A stretch of 64,000 bases of DNA, taken from Brachionus rotundiformis (Eukaryota; Rotifera; Eurotatoria; Ploima; Brachionidae). Of the stretch, positions 33,609-44,385 are shown in pieces. The stretch's first letter is position 1, and the number at the start of each line of letters is the position of its first letter. Under the pieces are notes generated by a model. The model did not search any database and had not been told where the DNA came from. It was given only the letters and a program-made list of their open reading frames with translations. A program made the translations under genes and the position numbers. The stretch covers positions 1 through 64,000 of the forward strand of contig JAESIW010000157.1 of the NCBI GenBank assembly GCA_016802295.1, given 5' to 3'.

Positions 33609-33836
33609 AATTATTCGTGAAACTAAAATAATTGATGATATTTTTAGATTTTTTTAATTTCAAGAAAAAGAATATTGTGCTTTGATTAATAATGATTTAA
33701 AAACAATGCTTGGATTTTATTTTAATAATTTAAATTAATTATATCATTAATCAATCTTATATTTCAATTAGAATTATTAAAAAGCAAAATAATTAAAAGT
33801 TTGTTCCCTAAAATTTATTGAAAATTTATTTTGCAG
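33609..33836. other. Short intergenic spacer before hAT 2
   Basis: AT-rich 3' flank of the monooxygenase gene with nothing recognisable. Confidence 0.5.
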
Positions 33837-33844
33837 TTATATTG
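33837..33844. repeat. Target-site duplication of hAT 2, left copy
   Basis: TTATATTG, identical to 43098-43105 on the far side of the element; eight bases is the hAT hallmark. Confidence 0.9.
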
Positions 33845-34164
33845 TAGGATTGTTAATCGAATTTTTTTATTTCGAAGTTTTTTCAAAATTATTTTACTTG
33901 AAGTTTTTTTGCAAACCTTGAAAATCGTTTTTTTCTAATTGAGAAAAAAAACCTTCAAAATATTTCCTAAAGTTTGAAAATATTAAACCGTGAAATTTCA
34001 AATTTTCAAATTGTGTAGTTTATTAGATTGAAAAATTAATTTAACACAAAAAAATTTCGAGATTAGAAAATCGATTTATAAAAAAAGGAAATCATAATTT
34101 TGAAATTTTGAACTTGAGAATAATTAAATTGGATTAAAAAATGAAAAAAGTTGAAAATTTGTTT

Positions 34165-35343
34165 TTCATAATAAAATTGACCATTTTTAGAGCAGACGGT
34201 TCCATCCGATTTCTTTGGTCATTTTGAACTAAACCTGCATTGCTAAAAAGGTTTTCAGAGGGTACTGAGGTTGCTGTTACACAATAAATTAATTCCAAAC
34301 TTGAGATAAAATAGGAATTTCTTTTTTAAAATGTCTATAAAAATCTAACGGCTTATAAATTGAATTCTTTTCTGAAAAATTATAGTTCAACAGCTCATAA
34401 TATTTGAACTCGAATTTAAAATCTACTGATGATTCTGTAATATTTACTGGTTGAATGTCAGATATGGTCGACAGAAAACCAGTATCACCTAAATCTCTTC
34501 TGCTTTTTTTTGACCTTTGTTCACAAGGTATTTGAGATGTCGATGTAGATGAAGAGCCATCACTGTCTAATACACTCGTTTGAACGTCAGGTGCAGAGTT
34601 TAATAAAGGTTTAATATATTGATTATAAAACCTAACAACGGTATCCATGTCTCTTACTTTTAATTCTTGACTCAAATTTTCATTATTCATGTAGGTAAAT
34701 TTTCTATAGTTAAAGTCTAAGTATGTTGTCATAATAAAAAAATCATTTAAATCATCGTTTAAGACATACGCGAATCTTTTTTTGAGATTTTCGATTAACC
34801 CGTTTTTGATTTTTATCGTATTCTCATCTGTAAATTTTAACTGCGGATAAGTATAGTTAATTAACTTGAACAATGAAGGATGAAGAATAGACGTGGTAAT
34901 ATATTTTGAGCCACTAAGAAATTCTGTTAGTTCTTTCAAGGGTTTTAATAATCGATAAAAATCATATAAGAAATCAAATTCTTCATCAGAAGGCATATTT
35001 TTCTCAATAACTTCATTTTCAGGCTCAAGACACATTGACTTCAGTGCAGCCTCATTCAGTAAAATAAATTCAATCATATCTAGAGTCGAATTCCAACGAG
35101 TACAAACATCTTGTACAAGTTTGACTTTTTTTTCTAATTGCATACTTTTTTGTTTTTCTTTGAGACGTCTATTTAAACCTTCACTATGACTAAATGATCC
35201 TACGAGCTTTTTACATTTGCTTATAACTGGATTGAGAATTTCAGATTTGATTAAATTCAATTCTTCAATTAAAACTTTTTCTGCTAAATCAATCTTAATG
35301 TCTTTAGATTTGCCATTACCATCAAATGAACGTACTACAAAAT
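34165..35343 (-). pseudogene. hAT 2 transposase, C-terminal half, frameshifted
   Basis: It reads from the gypsy LTR boundary (35343) with VVRSFDGNGKSK, passes DVCTRWNSTLDMI and runs to a premature stop at 34289-34291. The conserved dimerisation motif TATSVPSENLFSNAG follows at once in another frame (about 34280 to 34165), so a one-base indel near 34300 cut off the last 40 or so residues. The upstream ATG in this frame is supplied by the adjacent LTR (35383). Confidence 0.85.
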
Positions 35344-35853
35344 TGTTAGCGGTTAGCTTAGGACTGGATTTAGACTTTGGCATTGTAAAGAATAGACTGG
35401 TTTAAGAAACTTTATTAAACTCAATCTTGAGTTATAAATATAATAAAATTAAATTTCCAAATCAGAATCTTCCTTCTTATATATCCTTTGAATATCAAAT
35501 TTACTAAATTGTCTCCAAGTTCCAATAAACTTTTAGTCATAAATACAGCCTAGTAACTACGAGTTTAGTATAAATCTAATTCCAGCAACAAGACTAGTTA
35601 CAAATTATAACTAGTATGAAAGGTCCAATATGACCAGGGAGTATAGTCAGCCTAAGCTTACAGATCCGCCAACACTCCCTCCGGTCAAGAAGCAATGTCC
35701 TCATTGCTTATCCGCACTAGTCTGTACAATACTAGTTTGGATGTCCTACTTTCACTGTAGCAGCGATCAGGACCACCGCCATTACACTACAGCATAGGAC
35801 TTACCCTGTTAGTCCTATCCGACTAACCGAGTCTGCCATATCCAGCGCCCTCA
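35344..35853 (-). repeat. gypsy 3' LTR (about 510 bp)
   Basis: On the plus strand it starts TGTTAGCGG and, by inference, ends CCCTCA at 35853, giving TG...CA ends. On the minus strand a purine-rich AGAAGGG precedes it, a candidate polypurine tract. 35344-35660 matches 40733-41049. The LTR encodes an ATG and 13 residues (MPKSKSSPKLTAN) that begin gag in the 5' copy. Confidence 0.8.
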
Positions 35854-35912
35854 ATGTTGCCCTTCTAAACTCTGATAAATTACTAGCCTATATTCGAATT
35901 TTCTTTTAGTCA

Positions 35913-38900
35913 TTAGTGGTTTGTACTCTGATTGGGTATAAACGGTGTATACCTCAGCAGCCTTTGTACATGTATTGCAATCGACTTGGCATTTTTTTCT
36001 ATTCTATACGTCAACGTACCAATCCTTGACACTATTTTAAAAGGACCTTGCCACTTCGGTAACAACTTTTGGGTGAAACCTTTTTTCGGAACTGGCCAAT
36101 AGACCATTACCAAATCTCCTATCTTGAATTCTACATCCTTATGAGTTTTGTCATACTGATTCTTGTAATACTCCATTTCTTTGTCCAATTTAGCTTCAAT
36201 TTGCTCATAACTATGCCTTAAGCGTCTTAACATGTCAGCTTTATATTCGACTAGATCGTCTGAATTAACTGGCTGACGGCCTCGCGGAGCCTCAAAGACG
36301 ATATCCCCTGGTAGGACTGCGTCCCGCCCATAGAGCAAGAAGAAAGGAGTTTCCTGAATTGTTCTATTAATGGTAACCCTATAGGCAAATAGGCATGAAT
36401 CCAATAAGAGGTCCCAATTACCCTGATCCCTAGCAATTACCGTAGCAAGCGCCGTCGTTAGAAACCTTATAAATCTTTCTGTTTTGCCGTTTGTCTGCGG
36501 ATGTTTCGCACTAGCCTCTAACTTAAATATCCTAAATTTTGTACATAATTTCTTAAAGACTGCAGCAGTGAATTGGGTGCCCTGATCGGTTATTACTTTA
36601 GTTGGGCATCCATGTCGGACTTTAATTGTCGAATAGAACCTCTCAGCAACTTCATCAGCCTCTAAAGTCTTTAATGGACACGCCTCTACCCAGTTCGTGA
36701 AATAATCCACGAAGACCAAAATGTATCTATATCCTCTTGCCGTGGTTTTGAGTGGCCCTAGAATATCAATTCCAACAATTTCAAACGGGTATGTAGTTTT
36801 AATAGGTTGTAACAACCCATGAGACTTGGGTTGAGGATCTTTGATTTGTCGACATTTAACACATGCACTTACCCATCTACGAATATCCGTATACATCCCT
36901 GGCTAATAAAAACGATCTCTTAATACCTGAAATAACTTATCCCTACCCACATGACTTAAGCTTACGGAATGGTAATAGTCCAGAACTTTCCCTACTAGCT
37001 GTTGAGGTACAAATATGAGTTTCTTAGATGATTCACAATAATATAAGATTTCATCCTCAACTTTATAGAATTTTTTTAAGTTATCATAAGCCGGCGAGTT
37101 TTCGTTACGAATAGTGTTGCGAATAGATACTGTAAATGGGTCCTTACTTTGCTCGAACCTCAAATCTATTTTGTCCAAAGGACTTTCTATAGAATGAATA
37201 AATAGAAACGGGTCTAAAGTAAAGTCTGCCTCTTTCTCTAATGGTTTCGAATTATCTGGTAGCCTAGAGAGAGCGTCAGCATTAGTGTTTTCAATCCCTT
37301 TCTTATACCTTATTTCAAAATTAAACTCTGATAACCTAAGAGCCCATCTTACCAAACGAGCGGGTGACTTTGCTTCCAGGAGCCATTTTAGAGACTGGTG
37401 GTCGGTCTCCACAATGAATCTGGTCCCTACAATAAATGGTCTAAAGGTTTCACACGCCCATATTATAGCTAAAGCTTCTTTTTCACGAATCGTCCATTTA
37501 GATTCTGCTTCTGTTAACGGTCTACTAATGTATTGGATGACCCGAATTTCCCCATTAATTTCCTGACTTAACACTGCTCCCAAACCTTTGTCACTAGCGT
37601 CACACTGGATAACAAAAGGGTAATCAAAGTTTGGATGGCTTAACAGTTGGGCAGTAGTCAACGAAGTTTTAAGATGCTCAAATACTTCCTGGTGCTCATC
37701 AGCCCACACAAACTCAGTTTCATTGTGGGTCAATTCGTACAACTTTTGAGCTATCTTAGCAAAATCCTTAACAAATTTACGGTAATATCCACATAATCCT
37801 AAAAAACTTCTAAGTTCTTTCTTAGTTTTAAACCCTTGTAAACTGTTAATTGCACGTATTTTTGCTGGATCCGGGCGAATTCCCTGGGAGGATACTAAAT
37901 GACCCAAATAAATAAGCTCCTGTCTACAGAATGAGCATTTGGAACCTTTAATCCTTAAGTTAGCTTTCCTAATACGATCTAATACTAGTTTTAAATGTGT
38001 CATATGCTCTTCAAATGATTTTGAAAATATAATGACGTCATCTAAGTATACAAGGCAGCACGTCCACTTTAATCCTGCAAAAGCAGCGTCCATATAACGT
38101 TGGAACGTAGCGGGTGCATTCGATAAACCAAAAGGCATTGCTTTAAACTCAAACAGGCCGTAATGGCTTATGAATGCAGTCTTTTCTATGTCTTCCTGTG
38201 CCATAGGAATTTGCCAGTACCCGGAAGTTAAGTCCAGTGCGGAAAAATATGAGGCTTGTCCTAGGGAATTAAGGCTATCGTCAATTCTTGGGAGAGGGTA
38301 TACATCCCTTTTAGTGATAGCATTAACTTTTCCATAATCAACGCAAAAGCGTACAGTTCCGTCTTTCTTTCCTACAAGAACCACTGGTGAAGCCCAAGGG
38401 CTCTGACTAGGCTGAATAACCCCTTTTTCCAGCATATACTCTATTTGTTCTTCAATGACTTTTTTTTCCTTTATCCCGGCCTTATATGGCGGGCTATTCA
38501 CTGGTAAGTTACTTCCAGTTGGAATATGATGTGATACGTTTACAGCTTTACCTGGATCGGCTAACGTTTTACTAAACAAATCCCCATTGGCACAAAGTAA
38601 ATTTTGAAGAACAGCCAGTTGTTCTTCATCAAGGTTACAGTCGATGAGATCAACTCCCTCCGGTAATGCAGCGCGTTCTTCTGCTTCATTGACCTCGGGA
38701 GTTGCCCACTCTTCTAAAGTAATTAAATGGTAATCTGTATCCTTAACTTGCTTTAATTGGCCCACGATTTTTCCTTTTGGTAAGGCCACTGAATGATTGG
38801 TTAGATTACTTAAATTGATAGTGATGCTTTCATCCCATTCGACTATCCCTTTTCCTACACAAACACCGAATTTCTCTACTAGTGCCGGGTGATTCCCAAC

Positions 38901-39854
38901 CAAGGCCTTATTTCGAAACTTTTGTGAGGGCTTAGTGTCTATCACTGTGTAACTGTGGGGTGGTAGATATAGGTCTTTCGTTAAAGTCAAGTATAGTTGG
39001 AACCGATGCGGTAATGATTCCAAGGGGTCAACATCCTGGTCTAGGCTAATAGTTTTAGACACTGGTCTAATAGCTACGTCATAGGTGTTCATAAAGTCAA
39101 TACCTAAAATGGAATCAAAAAGCAAATTTTCTGCCTCTATAAATTCAAAAGGGTAGACTCCTCCATGGATAGTTAGCGGAAGTAATACCATGTCTTGGCA
39201 AATCATGGAGTCTTGATTCCCTAATTGTATTTTTATGGGTGCGTCTAGAGTAATAATGTCATAAAGAGCTGGAGCTAAAGTATCCAGGTAGGATGCTTTT
39301 ATGAATGTTCGGGTGGAGCCCGTATCGAGGCAATTTTTAACTGGCTGGCCAAAGATACAAGCGGGTACCTCGAGCAAATTGTTTGGGTTCACGGTCACAG
39401 TTACAGTTTGAGAAACATTTAAAACATCAGAATTATTAGGGATAGTTTCATTTTCCTTAACCTCTTGGTCCAGCAGGTAGTATGGTGAGTGAAAAAGGTA
39501 GGAGTCAAATAAAGAAGAAACCAAATAAGCTGTGTCAGGATTTATTATTAAATTTGAATCGACTTTAGAGTTAGAAGAAGTAGGCGAAGAATTATTATTA
39601 TTATAAGTACTCTTCGCTACATGTGCTTGCAGACTGGGTGCTGTCCGGCGAGGACATGAGGCCTTAAGATGCCCAGGTTTATGGCAAATGTAACAGCGCT
39701 TGGACTGACCATGATAAGGACCAGAATAATGGGACCTACCTTGGTTCCTCAGATTAGGCTTGTTTTGATAATACCCTTTCCTCTTATCGCTTTGATGACC
39801 CGCTTTCCAGCTGGACTTATATCCGAAATTGTTTCCGCATTTTAGTTTGATAAT
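35913..39854 (-). pseudogene. gypsy nucleocapsid-protease-RT-RNase H-integrase
   Basis: Read from 39854 downward in the same frame as gag. First comes a zinc knuckle (CYICHKPGHLKASC, about 39705). Then a retropepsin with LDTGSTRT, reverse transcriptase with FCVDYGKVNAIT and the catalytic YLDD, and RNase H with CDASDKGLGAVLSQ. The start of the integrase zinc region (SHVGRDKLFQVLRDRFY) follows. A TAG at 36903-36905 interrupts exactly where related elements have a tryptophan. The frame then continues through CVKC, the integrase core (ITDQGTQF; HPQTNGKTERF) to the stop at 35913. Apart from this stop it is open throughout. Confidence 0.92.
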
Positions 39855-40772
39855 TTAATCAGTCAGAACACTTTTTAATTTCTTCAATTCTTCGTTTAAT
39901 TGTGCAATCGACTTCTCATTATCATTATCTTTTACTTTCGATTTATTTTCTTGTCCTTCACCGCTAACAGCATCGGATCCGGCTGTTAAAGCAATAGGTT
40001 TTGCTTCCTTTGGTTCTTTAAAATCTTTTCTACGAGCCATTTTTTCACCTTCGTACTGGTTTGCATACTTCAAAGCTTTGTTTAAATTGATAGGTGTACG
40101 GTTCCGTACAAGTGCGCCTAGATCAGCACTTAACCCATTAATAAAATATTCCATCTTCATTCGGTCCAATATGTTCGAATCATTGGTTGGAAATGCTTTG
40201 TGCACAAGTTCACCTATGCGAATAGTAAAATAATCTAGTGGTTCATTAGGTGAACGCCTTGTATTCGCCAAAATCTTTAAATAATGTGCTGGGGTTTGTG
40301 GAAGGAAAGCCTTCCTAAGTTCGTCCAATAGTTTTTCAAAGCTTTGGCTGACGAATGAATCAGAATTAAAGCTGTTCAGCAGTCCACGGGCTCGTTCACT
40401 AGTGTAAGCTTTGAGTGCTTCAATCTTAAATTGTTCATCAGCGATTCCATATAACTTTATATTTAATTCGGCGATCCATTGCTCCAAGTCTTCATCTGGG
40501 CTACCACTGAATACTCGAATAGAAATGGAAGGTCGGGCTCTGACGTGACTTGGCTGTGGAATTTTAGAATTGACACTGATGGCAATGTCTTGAGTGGTTA
40601 TGGGGTCCTCTTGCTTCTCAGGTTCCTTATCAAGTCGAGCGATCTTGGGTGGACGACCTCTAGGCTTGGCACACTTGCTTTTTCTTTTAGCAGCACGTTG
40701 AGCTTGCTGATCCCGAGTTTCGGCACCACTTTTGTTAGCGGTTAGCTTAGGACTGGATTTAGACTTTGGCAT
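39855..40772 (-). CDS. gypsy gag
   Basis: 305 residues from the ATG at 40772, which lies inside the 5' LTR. It carries a basic AT-hook-like patch (KPRGRPPK) and a central retrotransposon gag domain (FSGSPDEDLEQWIAEL; FEKLLDELRKAFLP; YFINGL). A Lys/Glu-rich C terminus follows. It ends at TAA 39855-39857, upstream of the zinc knuckle, and the frame after that stop stays open into pol. Either the stop is a recent mutation or the element uses readthrough. Confidence 0.85.
   Translation of the reverse strand: MPKSKSSPKLTANKSGAETRDQQAQRAAKRKSKCAKPRGRPPKIARLDKEPEKQEDPITTQDIAISVNSKIPQPSHVRARPSISIRVFSGSPDEDLEQWIAELNIKLYGIADEQFKIEALKAYTSERARGLLNSFNSDSFVSQSFEKLLDELRKAFLPQTPAHYLKILANTRRSPNEPLDYFTIRIGELVHKAFPTNDSNILDRMKMEYFINGLSADLGALVRNRTPINLNKALKYANQYEGEKMARRKDFKEPKEAKPIALTAGSDAVSGEGQENKSKVKDNDNEKSIAQLNEELKKLKSVLTD
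40711..40728 (-). promoter_or_regulatory. Primer-binding site, complementary to tRNA-Phe 3' end
   Basis: The minus strand reads TGGTGCCGAAACTCGGGA four bases after the 5' LTR end. It fits the 3' end of animal tRNA-Phe (acceptor strand TTTCGGCACCA) at 17 of 18 positions. It lies within the gag reading frame. Confidence 0.8.
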
Positions 40773-41049
40773 TGTAAAGAATAGACTGGTTTAAGAAACT
40801 TTATTAAACTCAATCTTGAGTTATAAATATAATAAAATTAAATTTCCAAATCAGAATCTTCCTTCTTATATATCCTTTGAATATCAAATTTACTAAATTG
40901 TCTCCAAGTTCCAATAAACTTTTAGTCATAAATACAGCCTAGTAACTACGAGTTTAGTATAAATCTAATTCCAGCAACAAGACTAGTTACAAATTATAAC
41001 TAGTATGAAAGGTCCAATATGACCAGGGAGTATAGTCAGCCTAAGCTTA
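40733..41049 (-). repeat. gypsy 5' LTR, truncated by the assembly gap
   Basis: Matches 35344-35660 of the 3' LTR; the remaining roughly 190 bp fall in the N run. Confidence 0.9.
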
Positions 41050-41434
41050 NNNNNNNNNNNNNNNNNNNNNNNNNNNNNNNNNNNNNNNNNNNNNNNNNNN
41101 NNNNNNNNNNNNNNNNNNNNNNNNNNNNNNNNNNNNNNNNNNNNNNNNNNNNNNNNNNNNNNNNNNNNNNNNNNNNNNNNNNNNNNNNNNNNNNNNNNNN
41201 NNNNNNNNNNNNNNNNNNNNNNNNNNNNNNNNNNNNNNNNNNNNNNNNNNNNNNNNNNNNNNNNNNNNNNNNNNNNNNNNNNNNNNNNNNNNNNNNNNNN
41301 NNNNNNNNNNNNNNNNNNNNNNNNNNNNNNNNNNNNNNNNNNNNNNNNNNNNNNNNNNNNNNNNNNNNNNNNNNNNNNNNNNNNNNNNNNNNNNNNNNNN
41401 NNNNNNNNNNNNNNNNNNNNNNNNNNNNNNNNNN
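41050..41434. other. Assembly gap (385 N)
   Basis: Undetermined bases inside the 5' LTR. The sequence after it restarts 266 bp on the wrong side of the gypsy insertion point. Confidence 1.
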
Positions 41435-42739
41435 ATCTAGAATCGAATTCCAACGAGTACAAACATCTTGTACAAGTTTGACTTTTTTTTCTAATTGCAT
41501 ACTTTTTTGTTTTTCTTTGAGACGTCTATTTAAACCTTCACTATGACTAAATGATCCTACGAGCTTTTTACATTTGCTTATAACTGGATTGAGAAGTTCA
41601 GATTTGATTAAATTCAATTCTTCAATTAAAACTTTTTCTGCTAAATCAATCTTAATGTCTTTAGATTTGCCATTACCATCAAATGAACGTACTACAAAAT
41701 ATTCAGTAGAGGCGTTTGTATCAAATTTAGTCTTGATGTTTTTTGTATTAAATAAATCATTTACTGCTGAGTTTAACTTGTGAGCCGAACAAGGAAAATT
41801 TAATATTTTTTCATTTAATAATGAGAGCGCTGATTTCATATTTGAGGCTGAATCGGATACGATTGCAATTACCTAATATACATGATTAAATTTTCATTTT
41901 TGGTAATGAATGTAAAACAAATACTTTATTCTCAATATTCCAATTTTCTAGTGTCAATTTTAGCTTCATATTTAAATAATCTTTATCATGATCCTCTTCT
42001 AAATAAACTAATCCTAAAACTTTACTATGCATAAAGAAATTGATTGAATCCACGTAATGTACAGTTATCCCAAGATAAGCCATTTGTGAATTAGACGTCC
42101 ATACATCGGTTGTGATACAAGTGAATCGCATTCTATTCAATTCTAGTTTCAACATGTTTTGCATTGTTGTAAACTTTAGAGAAATTGAGAATTAAGTATT
42201 CGGGGAAAAAAATAAAAACATAATAATACCATTTCAGGCAGTAAAGTGTATCTAAGAGTTTGACGACAAGGCAATTTGAAATATTCATCTTTGATAGCAT
42301 CAATCAATTCTTGAAAGTCATCCGAGTCAGTAATATTAAATGGCAAATTGCAAGCAATAATAAATTTAATTAGTTTTTGATGCATTTTTTTAACTTTAGA
42401 ATCTGGTGCCAAATATTTCTTGTTACTAGTTGCATTTGAAATAGACTCTTCTACATCTGAATTTTCAAAATCTAAACAACGCCTTTTTGAAGGTTTGTCA
42501 GGAACAGTCGAATTTTGGGTTATGTTATGAACTTTGAGTAAATGCTTTGAAACCTCACTTGGAGAACCATTGTAAATAGTTATTTCTTTTAAACAAATCC
42601 TGCATTTTGCTAAAGCTTTATCTGTCTTAGACGCATAATTCAACCATACCCAAGATCTTGGTTCAATTTCTTTTCGTTTTTTTTGGTTAATAGACGTTGG
42701 GGTTTCGGTATTAGTAGAATTTGTTCTATCGGTAAGCAT
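41435..42739 (-). pseudogene. hAT 2 transposase, N-terminal half (exons 1-3)
   Basis: Exons 42739-42230, 42173-41925 and 41872 onward into the gap at 41434, phases consistent. Exon 1 encodes a BED zinc finger (W..., CRICLKEI, then HLLKVH). Exon 2 begins the catalytic RNase-H-like fold with TTDVWTSNSQMAYLG. Exon 3 contains VSDSASNMKSAL and CSAHKLNSAV. The segment 41435-41700 has no gypsy insertion and is repeated, with a few substitutions, at 35078-35343. This half is open in all frames used. The element as a whole is broken by the insertion and by a frameshift near its C terminus. Confidence 0.85.
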
Positions 42740-43097
42740 TTTTAATAATTTTTCTAGTTATAAATTAAAAAAATACAAAATGCTGAAAAGAAGTTTAATT
42801 TGATATTTTTGTAAATATATTATAATCTTAAAATGCAAAATTTCAAAATTAGACATTTCAAACTTGAAATTATTTTTCAAGTCTCTTTATGCAAAAAAAT
42901 TGCTTGAAATTTTTACTTCAAGAAAATAAAATTTTAATCTCGAAGTCTTAATTTCAATCTGGAATATAAAAGAATTGAAATTTTGTCATTAAGTAAGAAA
43001 TTTAAAAGTATGTATGTATTTCGAAGTTTCATTTTTTAATTATAAAATTTTTAAAAAAATTTCAATGTTTCAAAATTTAGTGCGTTTAACAACTCTA

Positions 43098-43105
43098 TTA
43101 TATTG
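43098..43105. repeat. Target-site duplication of hAT 2, right copy
   Basis: TTATATTG; see the left copy at 33837-33844. Confidence 0.9.
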
Positions 43106-44385
43106 ATAATTATTATATGACATATTTTTTTTCTTTTTATTGCCAAATAATTTTATATTTTAAAAAAATGAAGTATGAAGGTAATTTTTGATTAAACAAA
43201 AATATAATTGGATTATTTAGATACTTAATAACTTAAAATTTAGCATAAAAAGTAATATTAAATTGAATCTTTTAGCTTTTAAAAACTCATTTTAAATTTT
43301 TTCACGTGTATTTATAAAATAAATAATATAATATTAATAAAATTCCAAAATACAGTTTAAAACCTTAACATTTCATTTTATTTTTTAAATATCAATTTAT
43401 TAATTCTAACTCAAGACTTTTCGTAATGTCTACACTCTTATCTATTTAGAGATATTTTTGTCTTTTCTAAAATTTAATCGACAACTAAATTGAAGTTTGT
43501 CAAGATTCTCATTAAAATTTTAAATTTCAATTTGAAACATAAAATCCAATCTAATATTTATTTTTTCATAGAAAAATACAAATATATTACTAATACTTTA
43601 AACCTTTTTAAAAATACCAAAAAAAATTTTTTTAAAATATTTTAATTTTGATGAGTTTTATAAATATCACTAGAATATTATCATCTTTTTTGATTTGATA
43701 TTGTGAAATTAACAAAATTACGATTTTGGTAATATGGGGAATGGAATGTGACTTAAAATATGTTTTCAATTTAGAACTTAATTAAATTTTAATTAATGTT
43801 TAACTTTATTTGAATCTTAACTATAATTTTAAATGCTTGGATTATGCTGATGGTTGATTATTTTAAGTGATAGCACTTTTATCAGAAATTGTATATAAGA
43901 AAGTTAACTTAATTGGTTTAGCAGGCTTTTCTTGGATTCAACCAAAAGCATTCATACCAATAAGGCTCAAAACCCTTAGGATAAATATTTTATTTAATCC
44001 TCTCTTCCATACTTAATTCCTGCCAGCCTTTGCGCAGCTATTCTTCAAATTAAAGATTGTTGTGTTTTGGTTTATCTTTAAGTTTGAAAATTTAAAAATA
44101 TTTTTTCTTATTTTGTAAAAATGAGAAAAAAATTATTCAAAAAAATTTTAAAAGGTTAAAAGTTTATAAGGGAGATTTAAAACGAAAAAAATTAAGTCAA
44201 TTAATTATCATTTAAAAATTATTTACCTTATATAATATATCTGAAAGAAATATTAATTAATAATTTTTAATTTTTATTTAAAAAAAATTTCTTGATCTTC
44301 TAAACAAGTGAATAAAAATAAATTCATAAGATAAAATTTACATATCTTTTTCTTTTTCTAACATTTACATTATCTATTAGCTAGA
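43106..44385. other. Intergenic between hAT 2 and the TULA gene 3' end
   Basis: About 1.3 kb, AT-rich; no exon, repeat family or RNA gene recognised. Confidence 0.5.

Larger units (their letters stand above)
35344..41434 (-). mobile_element. Ty3/gypsy LTR retrotransposon nested in hAT 2
   Basis: Minus-strand element with 3' LTR (35344-35853), gag-pol (40772-35913), a primer-binding site (40711-40728) and a 5' LTR that starts at 40733 and runs into the N gap at 41050. Domain order protease, reverse transcriptase, RNase H, integrase is that of Ty3/gypsy. No envelope-like frame is seen. The two LTRs agree over the roughly 317 bp that can be compared, which suggests recent insertion. Two in-frame stops break the polyprotein. 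The outer boundary lies in the gap. Confidence 0.92.
33845..43097 (-). mobile_element. hAT transposon 2, with a nested gypsy element
   Basis: The left end is TAGGATTGTTAATCGAA; the right end in reverse complement is TAGAGTTGTTAAACGCA (13 of 17 agree). It is flanked by a perfect 8-bp duplication, TTATATTG (33837-33844 and 43098-43105). The transposase runs on the minus strand. Its third exon is split by a Ty3/gypsy element starting at 35344. Without the nested element and the duplicated 266 bp beside the gap, the hAT is about 2.9 kb, like hAT 1. AT-rich motifs such as TTTCGAAGTT and CTTGAAA recur near both ends and may be subterminal transposase sites. Confidence 0.92.

Noticed and set aside
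37285..37566. Plus-strand frame within the gypsy pol region
   Set aside because: Antisense to reverse transcriptase/RNase H coding and without similarity of its own.
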